The position numbers were made by a program, and so were the translations under genes. A stretch of DNA of 33,083 bases. Origin: Moorena sp. SIO3I8 (GTDB taxonomy: Bacteria > Cyanobacteriota > Cyanobacteriia > Cyanobacteriales > Coleofasciculaceae). The stretch spans positions 13,969-47,051 of the forward strand of contig NZ_JAAHHW010000047.1 in NCBI RefSeq assembly GCF_010692325.1, given 5' to 3'. The notes under the pieces are model-generated. The model had not been told where the DNA came from and ran no database searches. It saw nothing but the letters and a program-made list of their open reading frames with translations. This document shows, in pieces, positions 7,811 through 14,479 of this stretch (within the stretch, counting starts at the first letter, position 1; every line of letters begins with the position of its first letter).

Positions 7811-8383
7811 TTACTTAACTGGAAAAAAGCGATTGATTAGTACAACAAAATTTGGTAATAAAGGAGAAGTTAACTCATCCTGATCAAATAAGGTAGCAAC
7901 TAGAGTTAATTTTCCCTTGTCTCGGCGATATACCTCTACTTGCTTACGAAAACGATCGACAATCCAATATTCTTTTACCCCTTGAATTGAATATAACTTG
8001 ACTTTAACTTCGCGGTCGCGTTTTTCGTTGTCAATACCTTTAGAAATTACTTCCACCACTAATTCAGGTGCTGCGGTCAGATGTCCGGCTTCATCTTCTA
8101 TTTGAGCTAATCTTTCTTCGCTTACCCACACTACATCAGGAATCACATTATCGGCATCTGAGAAGATGATTCCGGGAGTAATAATAGTTTCACCATTACC
8201 TGTTGATTCTGACCAATTATTCAAATAACTAAAAATTCTGCCACAAATTTGTTGATGTCGTCGGTGAGGCGTTCGAGTCACAAATAATTCTCCTTCAATT
8301 ATTTCGTATATTGTCCCTTCAGAGTGAGGCAATAGTTCTAAATCATCGATTCTCCAACTGACTCGTTCTATGGTTTCAGTCAT
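7811..8383 (-). CDS. Uma2 family protein (divergent, short form)
   Basis: 190 residues from ATG 8383 (TETIERVSWRIDDLELLP). A canonical Uma2 domain: YEIIEGELFVTRTPHRRHQ at the start, NVIPDVVWVSEERL with the conserved Asp, LVVEVISKG with the Glu, then Lys in KVKLYSIQGVKEYWIVD. These fit a PD-(D/E)XK putative nuclease. It lacks the coiled-coil tail of the other three Uma2 genes and is only distantly related to them. No partner gene is adjacent. Function unknown. Confidence 0.85.
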   Translation of the reverse strand: MTETIERVSWRIDDLELLPHSEGTIYEIIEGELFVTRTPHRRHQQICGRIFSYLNNWSESTGNGETIITPGIIFSDADNVIPDVVWVSEERLAQIEDEAGHLTAAPELVVEVISKGIDNEKRDREVKVKLYSIQGVKEYWIVDRFRKQVEVYRRDKGKLTLVATLFDQDELTSPLLPNFVVLINRFFPVK

Positions 8384-8489
8384 ATCAATTATCCTGATTT
8401 AATCTGTCTTAATTTTATCAATTTTGGCAGATAGGGATCCGTGTAGGAATTGTGATAATTTTTGATGCCATATTCCCTACTCCCGTCTT

Positions 8490-8627
8490 GATGCAAAGCG
8501 CGAGTGGGGGAAACCACGGCAGTCCCTCATGGGGGAGACCCCCAAGACCGCGCTGCCTCCCCAAGACCGCGCTGCATCGCTACTCCCTACTCCCTACTCC
8601 CTGTTCCCTATTCCCTGTTCCCTTTGC
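8490..8627. repeat. Dispersed palindromic repeat plus heptamer tract
   Basis: 8490-8578 begins GATGCAAAGCGCG and ends CGCGCTGCATC, pairing with a 2-nt bulge, and holds two copies of a 20-bp unit (CCCCAAGACCGCGCTGC). From 8579 a heptamer tract of the ACTCCCT/GTTCCCT type follows. Small frames through it are repeat artefacts. No gene is seen in 8384-8746. Confidence 0.65.
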
Positions 8628-8746
8628 TAGATAAGCTAATCCCTCATCCTGAGGAGGAAAGTGTTGCGCCACCCTTAAGTCATTCATAACCTCATTCACC
8701 GCCTTAATCGCCTTCCACAGTTGACAACGTGTCGGTATGGTGGAGT

Positions 8747-9532
8747 TCATAGCTCGAACTGTTCTGGATCTATGCCCTTTGCTTTTAACTGCTCCAACAA
8801 TGCTTGCAACGAAGCTTCTGCCTGTTCTGCTCGTTGTGATGCCTGTTGTTTTTCCAGCCTTTCAAGCTCCAAAGCTTCCTCTGCTTGCTCTAAAGCTTCC
8901 TCTGCTTGCTCTGCTCGTTGACGTTCTTGTTCTGCCTGTTGTTGAGCGAGATCTTTGAGCTCAATAATTTCCAAATACGTAGCAAAACGCTCACCATTGG
9001 GATAATACAGCACCAAGTCCGAGCCTACTAACTCAAACCTAATTCCTAAACGGGGACTAACCCAACCAAGCATCTGGGGGATTGGTTCTAACTTTTCTGC
9101 TGAACGCAACCAGCCTTTTAGTTTTGCTCTATTTGGATCATAGAGATAGTACTCTTCTACTCCATGGGTCCGGTAAAACTTGAGTTTATCGTCCTCTAAT
9201 TCCTTGATGGTATTAGTTAATGAGGCAATTTCAAAGACCACCTGGGGATTAATGTTATCTTCAACCCAGGTTTTGTAGGAACGCCGATGCCCTTTCGGTC
9301 TACCCAAGACCACCATCACATCGGGGGCTTGGTTGATTTTGGGTTGTCCTTGTTCTGGATACCACAACAAATCCCCGGCAACAAACACATTGGGGTCATC
9401 CTTGAATAGGGCTTCCAGGCCATACTTAATGGTGGTAATTAGTTCAAATTGAAGGGTATTGTCCGCCAAGGGTTTGCCGTCACTTTCGGGATAGAAGATG
9501 TCATCGGTAGTGGGATGGAGCTGCTGAACCAT
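8747..9532 (-). CDS. Uma2 family protein with coiled-coil tail (copy 3)
   Basis: 261 residues from ATG 9532 (MVQQLHPTTDDIFYPESDG), the start that matches the other copies; the frame is open upstream to 9634 but that part is repeat-derived. The Uma2 domain is very close to the genes at 1-575 and 697-1440, with APDVMVVLG, FEIASLTN and YYLYDPNRAKLKGW. The tail is longer, with repeated AEEALEQAEEALELERL heptads, and ends LLEQLKAKGIDPEQFEL. Domain conservation next to tail-length change suggests slippage within the coiled coil. Function unknown. Confidence 0.87.
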   Translation of the reverse strand: MVQQLHPTTDDIFYPESDGKPLADNTLQFELITTIKYGLEALFKDDPNVFVAGDLLWYPEQGQPKINQAPDVMVVLGRPKGHRRSYKTWVEDNINPQVVFEIASLTNTIKELEDDKLKFYRTHGVEEYYLYDPNRAKLKGWLRSAEKLEPIPQMLGWVSPRLGIRFELVGSDLVLYYPNGERFATYLEIIELKDLAQQQAEQERQRAEQAEEALEQAEEALELERLEKQQASQRAEQAEASLQALLEQLKAKGIDPEQFEL

Positions 9533-9627
9533 AGGAAAAACCTTTACCAGAGCTGATAAGCCTATTTTATAGTAGTTCTCAATTGGGTCAGGTACATTTT
9601 TGATTTTAGGTAACAGCCAACAGCCAA

Positions 9628-9675
9628 CAGGCAACAGGAAAAAAATCCTGTGTACCTCATTACTCTGAGAAACGC
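9628..9675. repeat. Dispersed short repeat (AGGAAAAAAATCCTG...CGCTATA)
   Basis: Third local copy of the motif seen at 650-690 and 3427-3475; best kept here, with a small hairpin CAGGA/TCCTG followed by GTACCTCATTACT and AACGCTATA. It follows three GCCAACA-type units at 9612-9632. Non-coding. Confidence 0.55.
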
Positions 9676-9723
9676 TATATTAACCCGAACTGACGTTATT
9701 TAGTGAGAGCATTCATTGCCAAT

Positions 9724-9792
9724 AGACCTGTTGCAAAAGCCATTTTTAGCCCAGGAAATCTGTGGGATTCAGACCACTTTTGCAAAACGTCT
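9724..9792. mobile_element. Miniature inverted-repeat element (MITE-like, 69 bp)
   Basis: Imperfect 19-bp inverted ends, AGACCTGTTGCAAAAGCCA at 9724 and the complement of AGACGTTTTGCAAAAGTGG ending at 9792 (14 of 19 match), enclose 31 bp. Both sides are flanked by AAT, a possible 3-bp target duplication. TTGCAAAAG ends are seen on some IS5-type elements, but no transposase is present. It lies just past the end of the antitoxin gene at 9810, where a toxin would be expected. Confidence 0.45.
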
Positions 9793-9809
9793 AATCAGGG
9801 CATCTTCAT

Positions 9810-10076
9810 TCAGGACTGGATGTTATTACGTGCTTTCTGCTTAATATCTGCAAAAGTGCTAGGGGAGAATTCACCCCGTTCAGCCGCTTCTATTCTCGGC
9901 TTGAGAAAGGCAGACAGTTGAGCCAGGGCTTCTTCGGAGCTTAGTTCTGGGTTGATGGGCACATCAGGCAGACAGCGTTCAAGCACATATTCCTTAATCG
10001 TTTTGCCGCTCAGGGCTGCGTTCGCTTTGAGCTTCTGATGCTGTTTTGGGGTGATCTCAATCGAAAGTCTAGCCAT
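9810..10076 (-). CDS. Ribbon-helix-helix antitoxin (ParD/CopG-like), orphan
   Basis: 88 residues from ATG 10076. The N-terminus is an RHH DNA-binding domain: a beta strand ARLSIEITPKQHQKLKANA, then helices ALSGKTIKEYVLERCLP. The acidic C-part (SSEEALAQLSAFLKPRIEAAERGEFS) resembles the toxin-binding tail of ParD-type antitoxins, which typically ends in this 'RGE' region. A ParE/RelE toxin would be expected just downstream (towards 9700) but no such frame exists; instead a MITE-like element is found there. So it is probably an orphan antitoxin or autonomous repressor. Confidence 0.75.
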   Translation of the reverse strand: MARLSIEITPKQHQKLKANAALSGKTIKEYVLERCLPDVPINPELSSEEALAQLSAFLKPRIEAAERGEFSPSTFADIKQKARNNIQS

Positions 10077-10163
10077 GGGAAATCCCTATGTTGTTCAACA
10101 ACAAGAACATCTTAGGAAAATAAAAACATTTGTACAATAACAACTTTTGTTGCTTTTCCGTAG

Positions 10164-10447
10164 TCGGGAACAGGGAACAGGGAATAGGGAACAGGGAACA
10201 GTGGACAAGAATTGACGTAAACAGTATCAGAAAACGACTTTGGCAAGAGGTCCATTCGTGACCCTCGGTTTACCCATCTTATTTTGAAATGCCTACTGAT
10301 ACTAAGTTGCGGTCAAAGGTACAACTTTCTCTTCCGCCAATCTCTCCATCTCCCTATCTCCCTATCTCCCTATCTCCCTATCTCCCTATCTCCCCATCTC
10401 CCTATCTCCCTATCTCCCCATCTCCCTATCTCCCCATCTCCCTATCC
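10164..10447. repeat. Heptamer and octamer tandem repeat tracts
   Basis: 10164-10202 holds GGGAACA/GGGAATA heptamers. 10345-10447 holds about thirteen tandem octamers ATCTCCCT with occasional ATCTCCCC, a strongly pyrimidine-rich strand. No gene lies in 10077-10963. Confidence 0.85.
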
Positions 10448-10633
10448 AACTAATCTACTCTCTTTGAATGCAACTCGGTATGAATCTCAGATCAGGTAAT
10501 CCCGGTAAGTGTGGTTACCGGAATTAGAAGCGGTTGCGATCGCGTCTACTAACCCCTCCAGGACTGTTGTCTGTACCCTCCAAAACAATGTGAAGCCTAT
10601 AATTTTCTCCTTATTCTGCCAGCTTCCAAAATG

Positions 10634-10662
10634 AAACTTCGGGCAGTGACCGCCCGAAGTTT
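10634..10662. terminator. Perfect 11-bp hairpin
   Basis: AAACTTCGGGC (10634-10644), 7-nt loop, GCCCGAAGTTT (10652-10662). No long U-run follows on either side, so it may be a weak terminator or a structural element. It lies near the left edge of the phage-like element. Confidence 0.45.
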
Positions 10663-10701
10663 AACTTCTACCCCTGAAGTCTGAATCAGCATCCGGCAAG
10701 C

Positions 10702-10812
10702 CTTTGTCCACAATTGTGTCTCTTCATCTCAATTGTCGCACCAACAGGCGATCGCAATATCTGGAATTCCATTACTTGAAAAAAGCGCCCAGGCTAATCC
10801 CTTTGTCCACAA
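10702..10812. repeat. Direct repeat with DnaA-box-like core
   Basis: CTTTGTCCACAA occurs at 10702-10713 and again at 10801-10812. The core TTGTCCACA is one base from the DnaA box consensus TTATNCACA. Two copies 99 bp apart in non-coding DNA beside a replication-gene-rich element hint at an origin or boundary; unproven. Confidence 0.3.
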
Positions 10813-10894
10813 GCCTTTCAGCTAATTTTGCTGGCATCCTATAGCACCCTTTTGGGTTAAATAATACCTCAAGTTAAACGTTTTTATACAGCAT

Positions 10895-10924
10895 TTGACT
10901 ATAGCAGTAGACAGTTGCTGTATA
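10895..10924 (+). promoter_or_regulatory. Promoter with dyad operator (site a)
   Basis: TTGACT at 10895, 18-bp spacer, TGTATA at 10919. Nearly all of the spacer is AGCAGTAGACAGTTGCT (10903-10919), closely matching the palindrome at 13756-13772. It sits 40 bp before the ATG at 10964. Confidence 0.6.
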
Positions 10925-10963
10925 TAGTGTTATTCTTAAATAGAAGCACATCGAACAAGACTT

Positions 10964-11809
10964 ATGCAACTAGAAGAAAATAAAGTGGAGTTAGGATTTT
11001 GTGAACCCCCGGTTCCTCAGATCATTTATATTCGCAACTCAGAGAACGGCAAATTTTTATGGTATTTCTGGGACGCTGATAACCAGCGGCCAATTCCCAT
11101 ATACAAAAAAGGGATTTGCTGCTACATCAAGAACATCGAAATAGTCAGCAAAAATTTTCATGATGAGGAGGTTTTGAAGCTTAGGATTCAAATATTAGCT
11201 GACAAATCCTATGCCATTCAATCTGGTATAAACAGTGTATTTAGTCGCTGCTTTTTGTTGGCCTTATCAGGGATGAAGCATGAGCAATTGCGATCGCCAG
11301 TTACTATTGCAGTTCGCGGCAATGATCCTAAAACTAGCAAAACTGGTGGTGCGACGGTTTTTGCTTCGATCTATGATTCTAATGACCAGTACTGTTTCTA
11401 CGAATGGAATGGGTTGGTAAATACAATGGATTTAGCAACCCGTTGTCGAAGCATTATATTGGGGGAAACTTTGTCAGATAATTACCAGATAATTCCCGTA
11501 AGAAAGCTCAATGATTACAACGACTCTAAAAATGAAGCAAATCCAATACTGGATGTCGAATATGACACAGTACCAGAAAATTCTGTGACCCAAGGTTATG
11601 CTAAGCAAACAGAAACTGTTGATTGGAAAGAATTAATAAATCAAACTACAAAGGAATTGTCCCGACTAGGTTGGAGTACCGAGCAGGGCAAACAATGGTT
11701 AAAAAAAGCTTATGGTAAAACATCAAGGCAGTTGCTTACTCCAGAACAGTTAATTGATTTCCTGAAGAATCTTCAACAAATGCCAAGTCAAACTGAAATT
11801 GTATTTTGA
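10964..11809 (+). CDS. Unknown protein, possible OB-fold ssDNA-binding type
   Basis: 281 residues from ATG 10964. Not firmly recognised. Residues 40-105 read as alternating strands (GICCYIKNIEIVSKNF; KLRIQILADKSYAIQSG; SVFSRCFLLALSGM), a pattern reminiscent of OB-fold ssDNA-binding proteins of phage and plasmid replication modules. The C-terminal 50 residues (LSRLGWSTEQGKQWLKKAYG, then SRQLLTPEQLIDFLKNLQ) form a small helical domain that I associate with cyanobacterial proteins near recombination or annealing genes. It has its own promoter with the shared operator and is the leftmost plus-strand gene of the element. A role in DNA replication or repair is inference. Confidence 0.7.
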   Translation: MQLEENKVELGFCEPPVPQIIYIRNSENGKFLWYFWDADNQRPIPIYKKGICCYIKNIEIVSKNFHDEEVLKLRIQILADKSYAIQSGINSVFSRCFLLALSGMKHEQLRSPVTIAVRGNDPKTSKTGGATVFASIYDSNDQYCFYEWNGLVNTMDLATRCRSIILGETLSDNYQIIPVRKLNDYNDSKNEANPILDVEYDTVPENSVTQGYAKQTETVDWKELINQTTKELSRLGWSTEQGKQWLKKAYGKTSRQLLTPEQLIDFLKNLQQMPSQTEIVF

Positions 11810-11821
11810 AGGCACTAAAAT

Positions 11822-11926
11822 ATGAGAGCAGCAGCAAAAGGGTTTGCCCCAGTAAAAGTTGAAAAAGTAGTGAAGTATTTTGTTCGATCTATCAATCCCC
11901 TACTGATGGCAGTTCGACATTCTTAG
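11822..11926 (+). other. Short ORF, possibly truncated gene
   Basis: ATG 11822 opens MRAAAKGFAPVKVEKVVKYF and continues to TAG 11926 (34 residues), overlapping the 3' end of the minus-strand portal gene. The first 20 residues look like a real N-terminus, so this may be a gene cut off where the minus-strand segment begins. No family recognised. Confidence 0.25.
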
Positions 11927-13313
11927 GTATTATGCCTGCCGATGACATAATTTCCCAGTACATGTCGGTAGGCATTATTCCACCCACAACCAAATCAGTA
12001 AACATTCTCGCCGTATCAGAACTGATCGGCGATTTGATTAGGTTTGTGTTGACCTTGATACCACCGTTAGGTTCTTCTGAGGTCCATTGTGTCCAGCAGT
12101 TAATAATTCCCTTCACGGCAGACTCTTTGTCTCTGGCCATCTGGGTTAATTCAGATACGGTTTGAGCAGACCGTAGTTCTGCTTCGGTAGCAGTCATATG
12201 GCTGTTGCCACCAAAGAAAGCTAGCGATCGCTGCAACATCTGTTTCTCAATGTCAATAATTGCCTGACGTGTTGCTTCTATTGCCTTACCCGACGGCTCT
12301 CTGTAGAAAAAGTCACCATCTGGTGGCAAAGTAACAACCGTGTTGGGACCAATCACTAATCGGTCGGGAGCATCAAGCAATCCCTTCAGTACCGGTACAG
12401 GGACATTGCATTTGTATCTAACCTCCCGGTAATCAGACCATTCCTGGTAATGAGTAATATTGCTCAAGGCAAGGTCATGCAATGGTGGCAGTAACTCAAA
12501 TGGGTTAAGTGTGCTTACCGGATAAAATATGGCAGGGATTTTATCCATCAGCTTGCCACTGGGCGATCGCAGCTCAAAGCTTTGCACTAATTCAACTGTG
12601 CCTAATCCTCCGCTCTCGCCAATCTCGTAAACTTCGCAACTCCCTGGCCGGAGCACCCAATACTGCTCTGTAGTTTCACTCATGAATTCAGTAACAGGTT
12701 TTTCTACATTTCGCCTGATTACAATCCATTCCAAAACATTGCCTACTATTGACCAGTTGATTACGTCTCTTCGGGAGATTAGACAAAGATATGGTCTATC
12801 GGAATTCGCTATTTCGTCAGCAGCTGAAAGAATATTTTCTTTTACCGGATACTCTACTAGAACCAGACACCAACCGTCGCACAAACCTTTCTTGTCGGCA
12901 TTGGATAAGAAAGTAGTCAAGCTAGTATTTGCACAGTCAATATCCGCGATCGCATCTACAAAAGATTTTGGAGAATCACTGGTTATTTCATAATCTGTTA
13001 GCAGACCTGCAAATCCGTTTATAGCTTGACTGAAAAACCCAACCCATCTGCTCCTTAAAAGCCTTGCTTGATAAGCCGAAGGCGGCTCACCTTCGTTCCT
13101 TGGGAGATAGCGAGCCGCCTTCGACATATCAATTTTTGTTCCGTTAATCCAATTACTTATACCTGTGTAGCAATCTGCTACTTGCTCTAACAATGGAACA
13201 ATATCAAAAAGTTTTCTATGGTGATAACTAGGCAATTTTGGGTCATCATATTTTTCTGCCCAATGTCTTACATAATCGCTTTTGAAATTATTTGAAGATA
13301 AAGGTACTATCAC
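11892..13313 (-). CDS. Phage portal protein, DUF4055-like
   Basis: 473 residues from GTG 13313. The chain matches the DUF4055 class of portal proteins: an N-terminal helical part (AARYLPRNEGEPPSAYQARL and SRWVGFFSQAINGFAGLL), the strand block with YLCLISRRDVINW, PAIFYPVSTLNPFELLPPLHDLALSNITHYQEWSDYREV-like core, and the region QMLQRSLAFFGGNSHMTATEAELRSAQTVSELTQMA. Portals form the dodecameric ring through which DNA enters the head. It is the only obvious virion-structure gene on this strand; terminase, scaffold and capsid genes are absent. The gene lies next to the HTH regulator on the same strand, with paired TTGCGCTA sites between. A perfect hairpin is inside its coding region. Confidence 0.8.
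   Translation of the reverse strand: MIVPLSSNNFKSDYVRHWAEKYDDPKLPSYHHRKLFDIVPLLEQVADCYTGISNWINGTKIDMSKAARYLPRNEGEPPSAYQARLLRSRWVGFFSQAINGFAGLLTDYEITSDSPKSFVDAIADIDCANTSLTTFLSNADKKGLCDGWCLVLVEYPVKENILSAADEIANSDRPYLCLISRRDVINWSIVGNVLEWIVIRRNVEKPVTEFMSETTEQYWVLRPGSCEVYEIGESGGLGTVELVQSFELRSPSGKLMDKIPAIFYPVSTLNPFELLPPLHDLALSNITHYQEWSDYREVRYKCNVPVPVLKGLLDAPDRLVIGPNTVVTLPPDGDFFYREPSGKAIEATRQAIIDIEKQMLQRSLAFFGGNSHMTATEAELRSAQTVSELTQMARDKESAVKGIINCWTQWTSEEPNGGIKVNTNLIKSPISSDTARMFTDLVVGGIMPTDMYWEIMSSAGIIPKNVELPSVGD
13077..13123. repeat. Perfect 12-bp inverted repeat inside the portal gene
   Basis: CGAAGGCGGCTC (13077-13088) and GAGCCGCCTTCG (13112-13123) with a 23-nt loop. It encodes the segment SKAARYLPRNEGEPPSAY of the portal. 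Codon choice alone does not require it; it may be a repeat-derived insertion. Confidence 0.7.
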
Positions 13314-13319
13314 TTTCTT

Positions 13320-13363
13320 AAAAATTGCGCTAACGTCAATAATGATACATTAGCGCAATTTTT
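13320..13363. terminator. 14-bp inverted repeat with TTGCGCTA sites; terminator and/or operator
   Basis: AAAAATTGCGCTAA (13320-13333) and TTAGCGCAATTTTT (13350-13363), 16-nt loop, A and T runs at both ends, so it can terminate in either direction. It follows the HTH gene stop and precedes the portal start. The core TTGCGCTA also occurs in the HTH promoter, so it may double as an operator for portal expression. Confidence 0.6.
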
Positions 13364-13679
13364 ACACACAAGACGTTTCTTCTAGGTGTTGTCGTATTTT
13401 TTCTTTAGCTTGATCAAGAGAACTTAAAAGAGCATCATATGTTATCCCAAAATCATCGTTAAATTCACGCTGTGCATTCAAAATTATGTCAAGAGAAACT
13501 TTACGGTCTTTTTTACTACCATTCATAAGCATATGAAGGTACGAGGTTGAGGTACCAAGAGCTATAGCAGCTTTGGTCACACTATATTTTGGATCTTGTT
13601 TACACTTTCTCTCAAAAGCTGCTCTTATTTCTCTTGACGGATCTGATACGTCTGCTGATACTTCTAAAAAGATTTCCAT
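13362..13679 (-). CDS. Small HTH transcriptional regulator
   Basis: 105 residues from ATG 13679. Residues 29-58 contain a helix-turn-helix: DPKYSVTKAAIALGTSTSYLHMLMNGS, with AAIALGTS as the turn and STSYLHMLM as the recognition helix. A basic patch (KKDRK) follows. Size, DNA-binding domain and divergent position to the plus-strand replication operon fit a phage repressor (CI- or Cro-like). Its promoter contains TAGCGCAA and its 3' side carries two further copies, pointing to autoregulation. Which of the two operator types it binds is not known. Confidence 0.7.
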   Translation of the reverse strand: MEIFLEVSADVSDPSREIRAAFERKCKQDPKYSVTKAAIALGTSTSYLHMLMNGSKKDRKVSLDIILNAQREFNDDFGITYDALLSSLDQAKEKIRQHLEETSCV

Positions 13680-13682
13680 TGA

Positions 13683-13741
13683 GCGCTATTGTCCATTACT
13701 GTTGTTATTTGAATAATAGCGCAAAGCAAAACTTGCGTCAA
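13683..13741 (-). promoter_or_regulatory. Promoter and operator of the HTH regulator
   Basis: On the minus strand TTGACG (13741-13736), 17-bp spacer, TATTAT (13718-13713). TTGCGCTA covers the spacer end and the first -10 bases. GCGCTATT at 13683-13690 and AATAGCGC at 13715-13722 form an inverted pair around the likely start of transcription. Confidence 0.65.
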
Positions 13742-13747
13742 CAGTAC

Positions 13748-13777
13748 TTGACAACAGCAGTAGACGACTGCTATTAT
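13748..13777 (+). promoter_or_regulatory. Divergent promoter with perfect 17-bp dyad (site b)
   Basis: TTGACA (13748-13753), 18-bp spacer, TATTAT (13772-13777). The spacer is almost all AGCAGTAGACGACTGCT (13756-13772), with palindromic arms AGCAGT/ACTGCT. A bound dimer would block RNA polymerase. Only 6 bp separates it from the -35 of the opposing promoter. Confidence 0.75.
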
Positions 13778-13852
13778 GAGTTTGTAGAGCAATGAACAAG
13801 CAAGCTTGTGACAGTCACACAAAAACACACAAATTCAATTTATCGTAATTTC

Positions 13853-14392
13853 ATGACAACTGCGCTATCGCATCAGGATCGGGTTCTCATCGCAGCCGTA
13901 CTTTCTTGGGACGATCCTAGTCATGAATACTGCCCTAGCCAAATCGAGACAATTTGTATCGTAAACGACATAGTTAACGTCAAAGTCGCTTTTGGTGTAC
14001 ATTTGCTGTCGATCCATACCTTTAAGTCGATCTTGCGCTCAATAAAAAGCAAGATCAATGACGTGCTGGAATCTGATGTTGAAGTAGATGAGCCTGATCA
14101 GCCTGATCAGCCTAAGGAGTCTGATTGTATAGGCGTTCGCGAACCATCGGCTACGCTGAATCGCGAATGGATAAAATTTGCTAATTCTCATTCGATAGAA
14201 GTGGGCAAAATTTCTGTCAAGAACACTTATCGTGTTTCCCTAAACGGTGTGCGCCTTGGAGTTTTAGCTTTTGATGGAATTTCCTGGCAAGTGATATTGC
14301 CAGATTCTGCTGAGTTTTTACGTTTTCCAGGTGCATATCAAGCAATCTCATTTTTTGTCGATCTAGCGAATGACAAAAAAAATTCTTTCTAA
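13853..14392 (+). CDS. Unknown protein, first gene of rightward operon
   Basis: 179 residues from ATG 13853 (MTTALSHQDRVLIAAV). A GTG at 13808 would extend it, but that stretch (GTGACAGTCACACAA) matches the leader found before the genes at 20862 and 22789, so the ATG is preferred. No family is recognised. The middle holds an acidic, Asp/Pro-rich linker (EVDEPDQPDQPKESD) followed by GVREPSATLNREW, which is the translated form of a cyanobacterial palindromic repeat inserted in frame. The C-terminal part (VSLNGVRLGVLAFDGISWQV) looks like a small beta domain. It is the first gene after the divergent switch, the usual place for a regulator or early protein. Confidence 0.65.
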   Translation: MTTALSHQDRVLIAAVLSWDDPSHEYCPSQIETICIVNDIVNVKVAFGVHLLSIHTFKSILRSIKSKINDVLESDVEVDEPDQPDQPKESDCIGVREPSATLNREWIKFANSHSIEVGKISVKNTYRVSLNGVRLGVLAFDGISWQVILPDSAEFLRFPGAYQAISFFVDLANDKKNSF

Positions 14393-14408
14393 GAAGAAAA
14401 TATTAAGA

Positions 14409-14441
14409 AGGAAGGCGACAGCTTAGATTTGTCGCCTTCCT
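14409..14441. terminator. 12-bp hairpin after the first operon gene
   Basis: AGGAAGGCGACA (14409-14420) pairs with TGTCGCCTTCCT (14430-14441) over a 9-nt loop. No U-run follows, so it may attenuate rather than end transcription before the replication genes. Confidence 0.5.
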
Positions 14442-14479
14442 CTGGTAGAATTCAACAAAACCACTAGTTGAAACCCACC

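Noticed and set aside
8452-8689. Two short plus frames near 8.5 kb
   Set aside because: They translate a dispersed palindromic repeat and a heptamer tract; Pro/Arg-rich artefacts.
10340-10447. Possible CRISPR-like array from regular spacing
   Set aside because: Units are contiguous octamers without spacers; a simple tandem repeat.
12682-12993. 103-codon plus frame inside the portal gene
   Set aside because: Antisense to a well-supported portal protein; no supporting signals.
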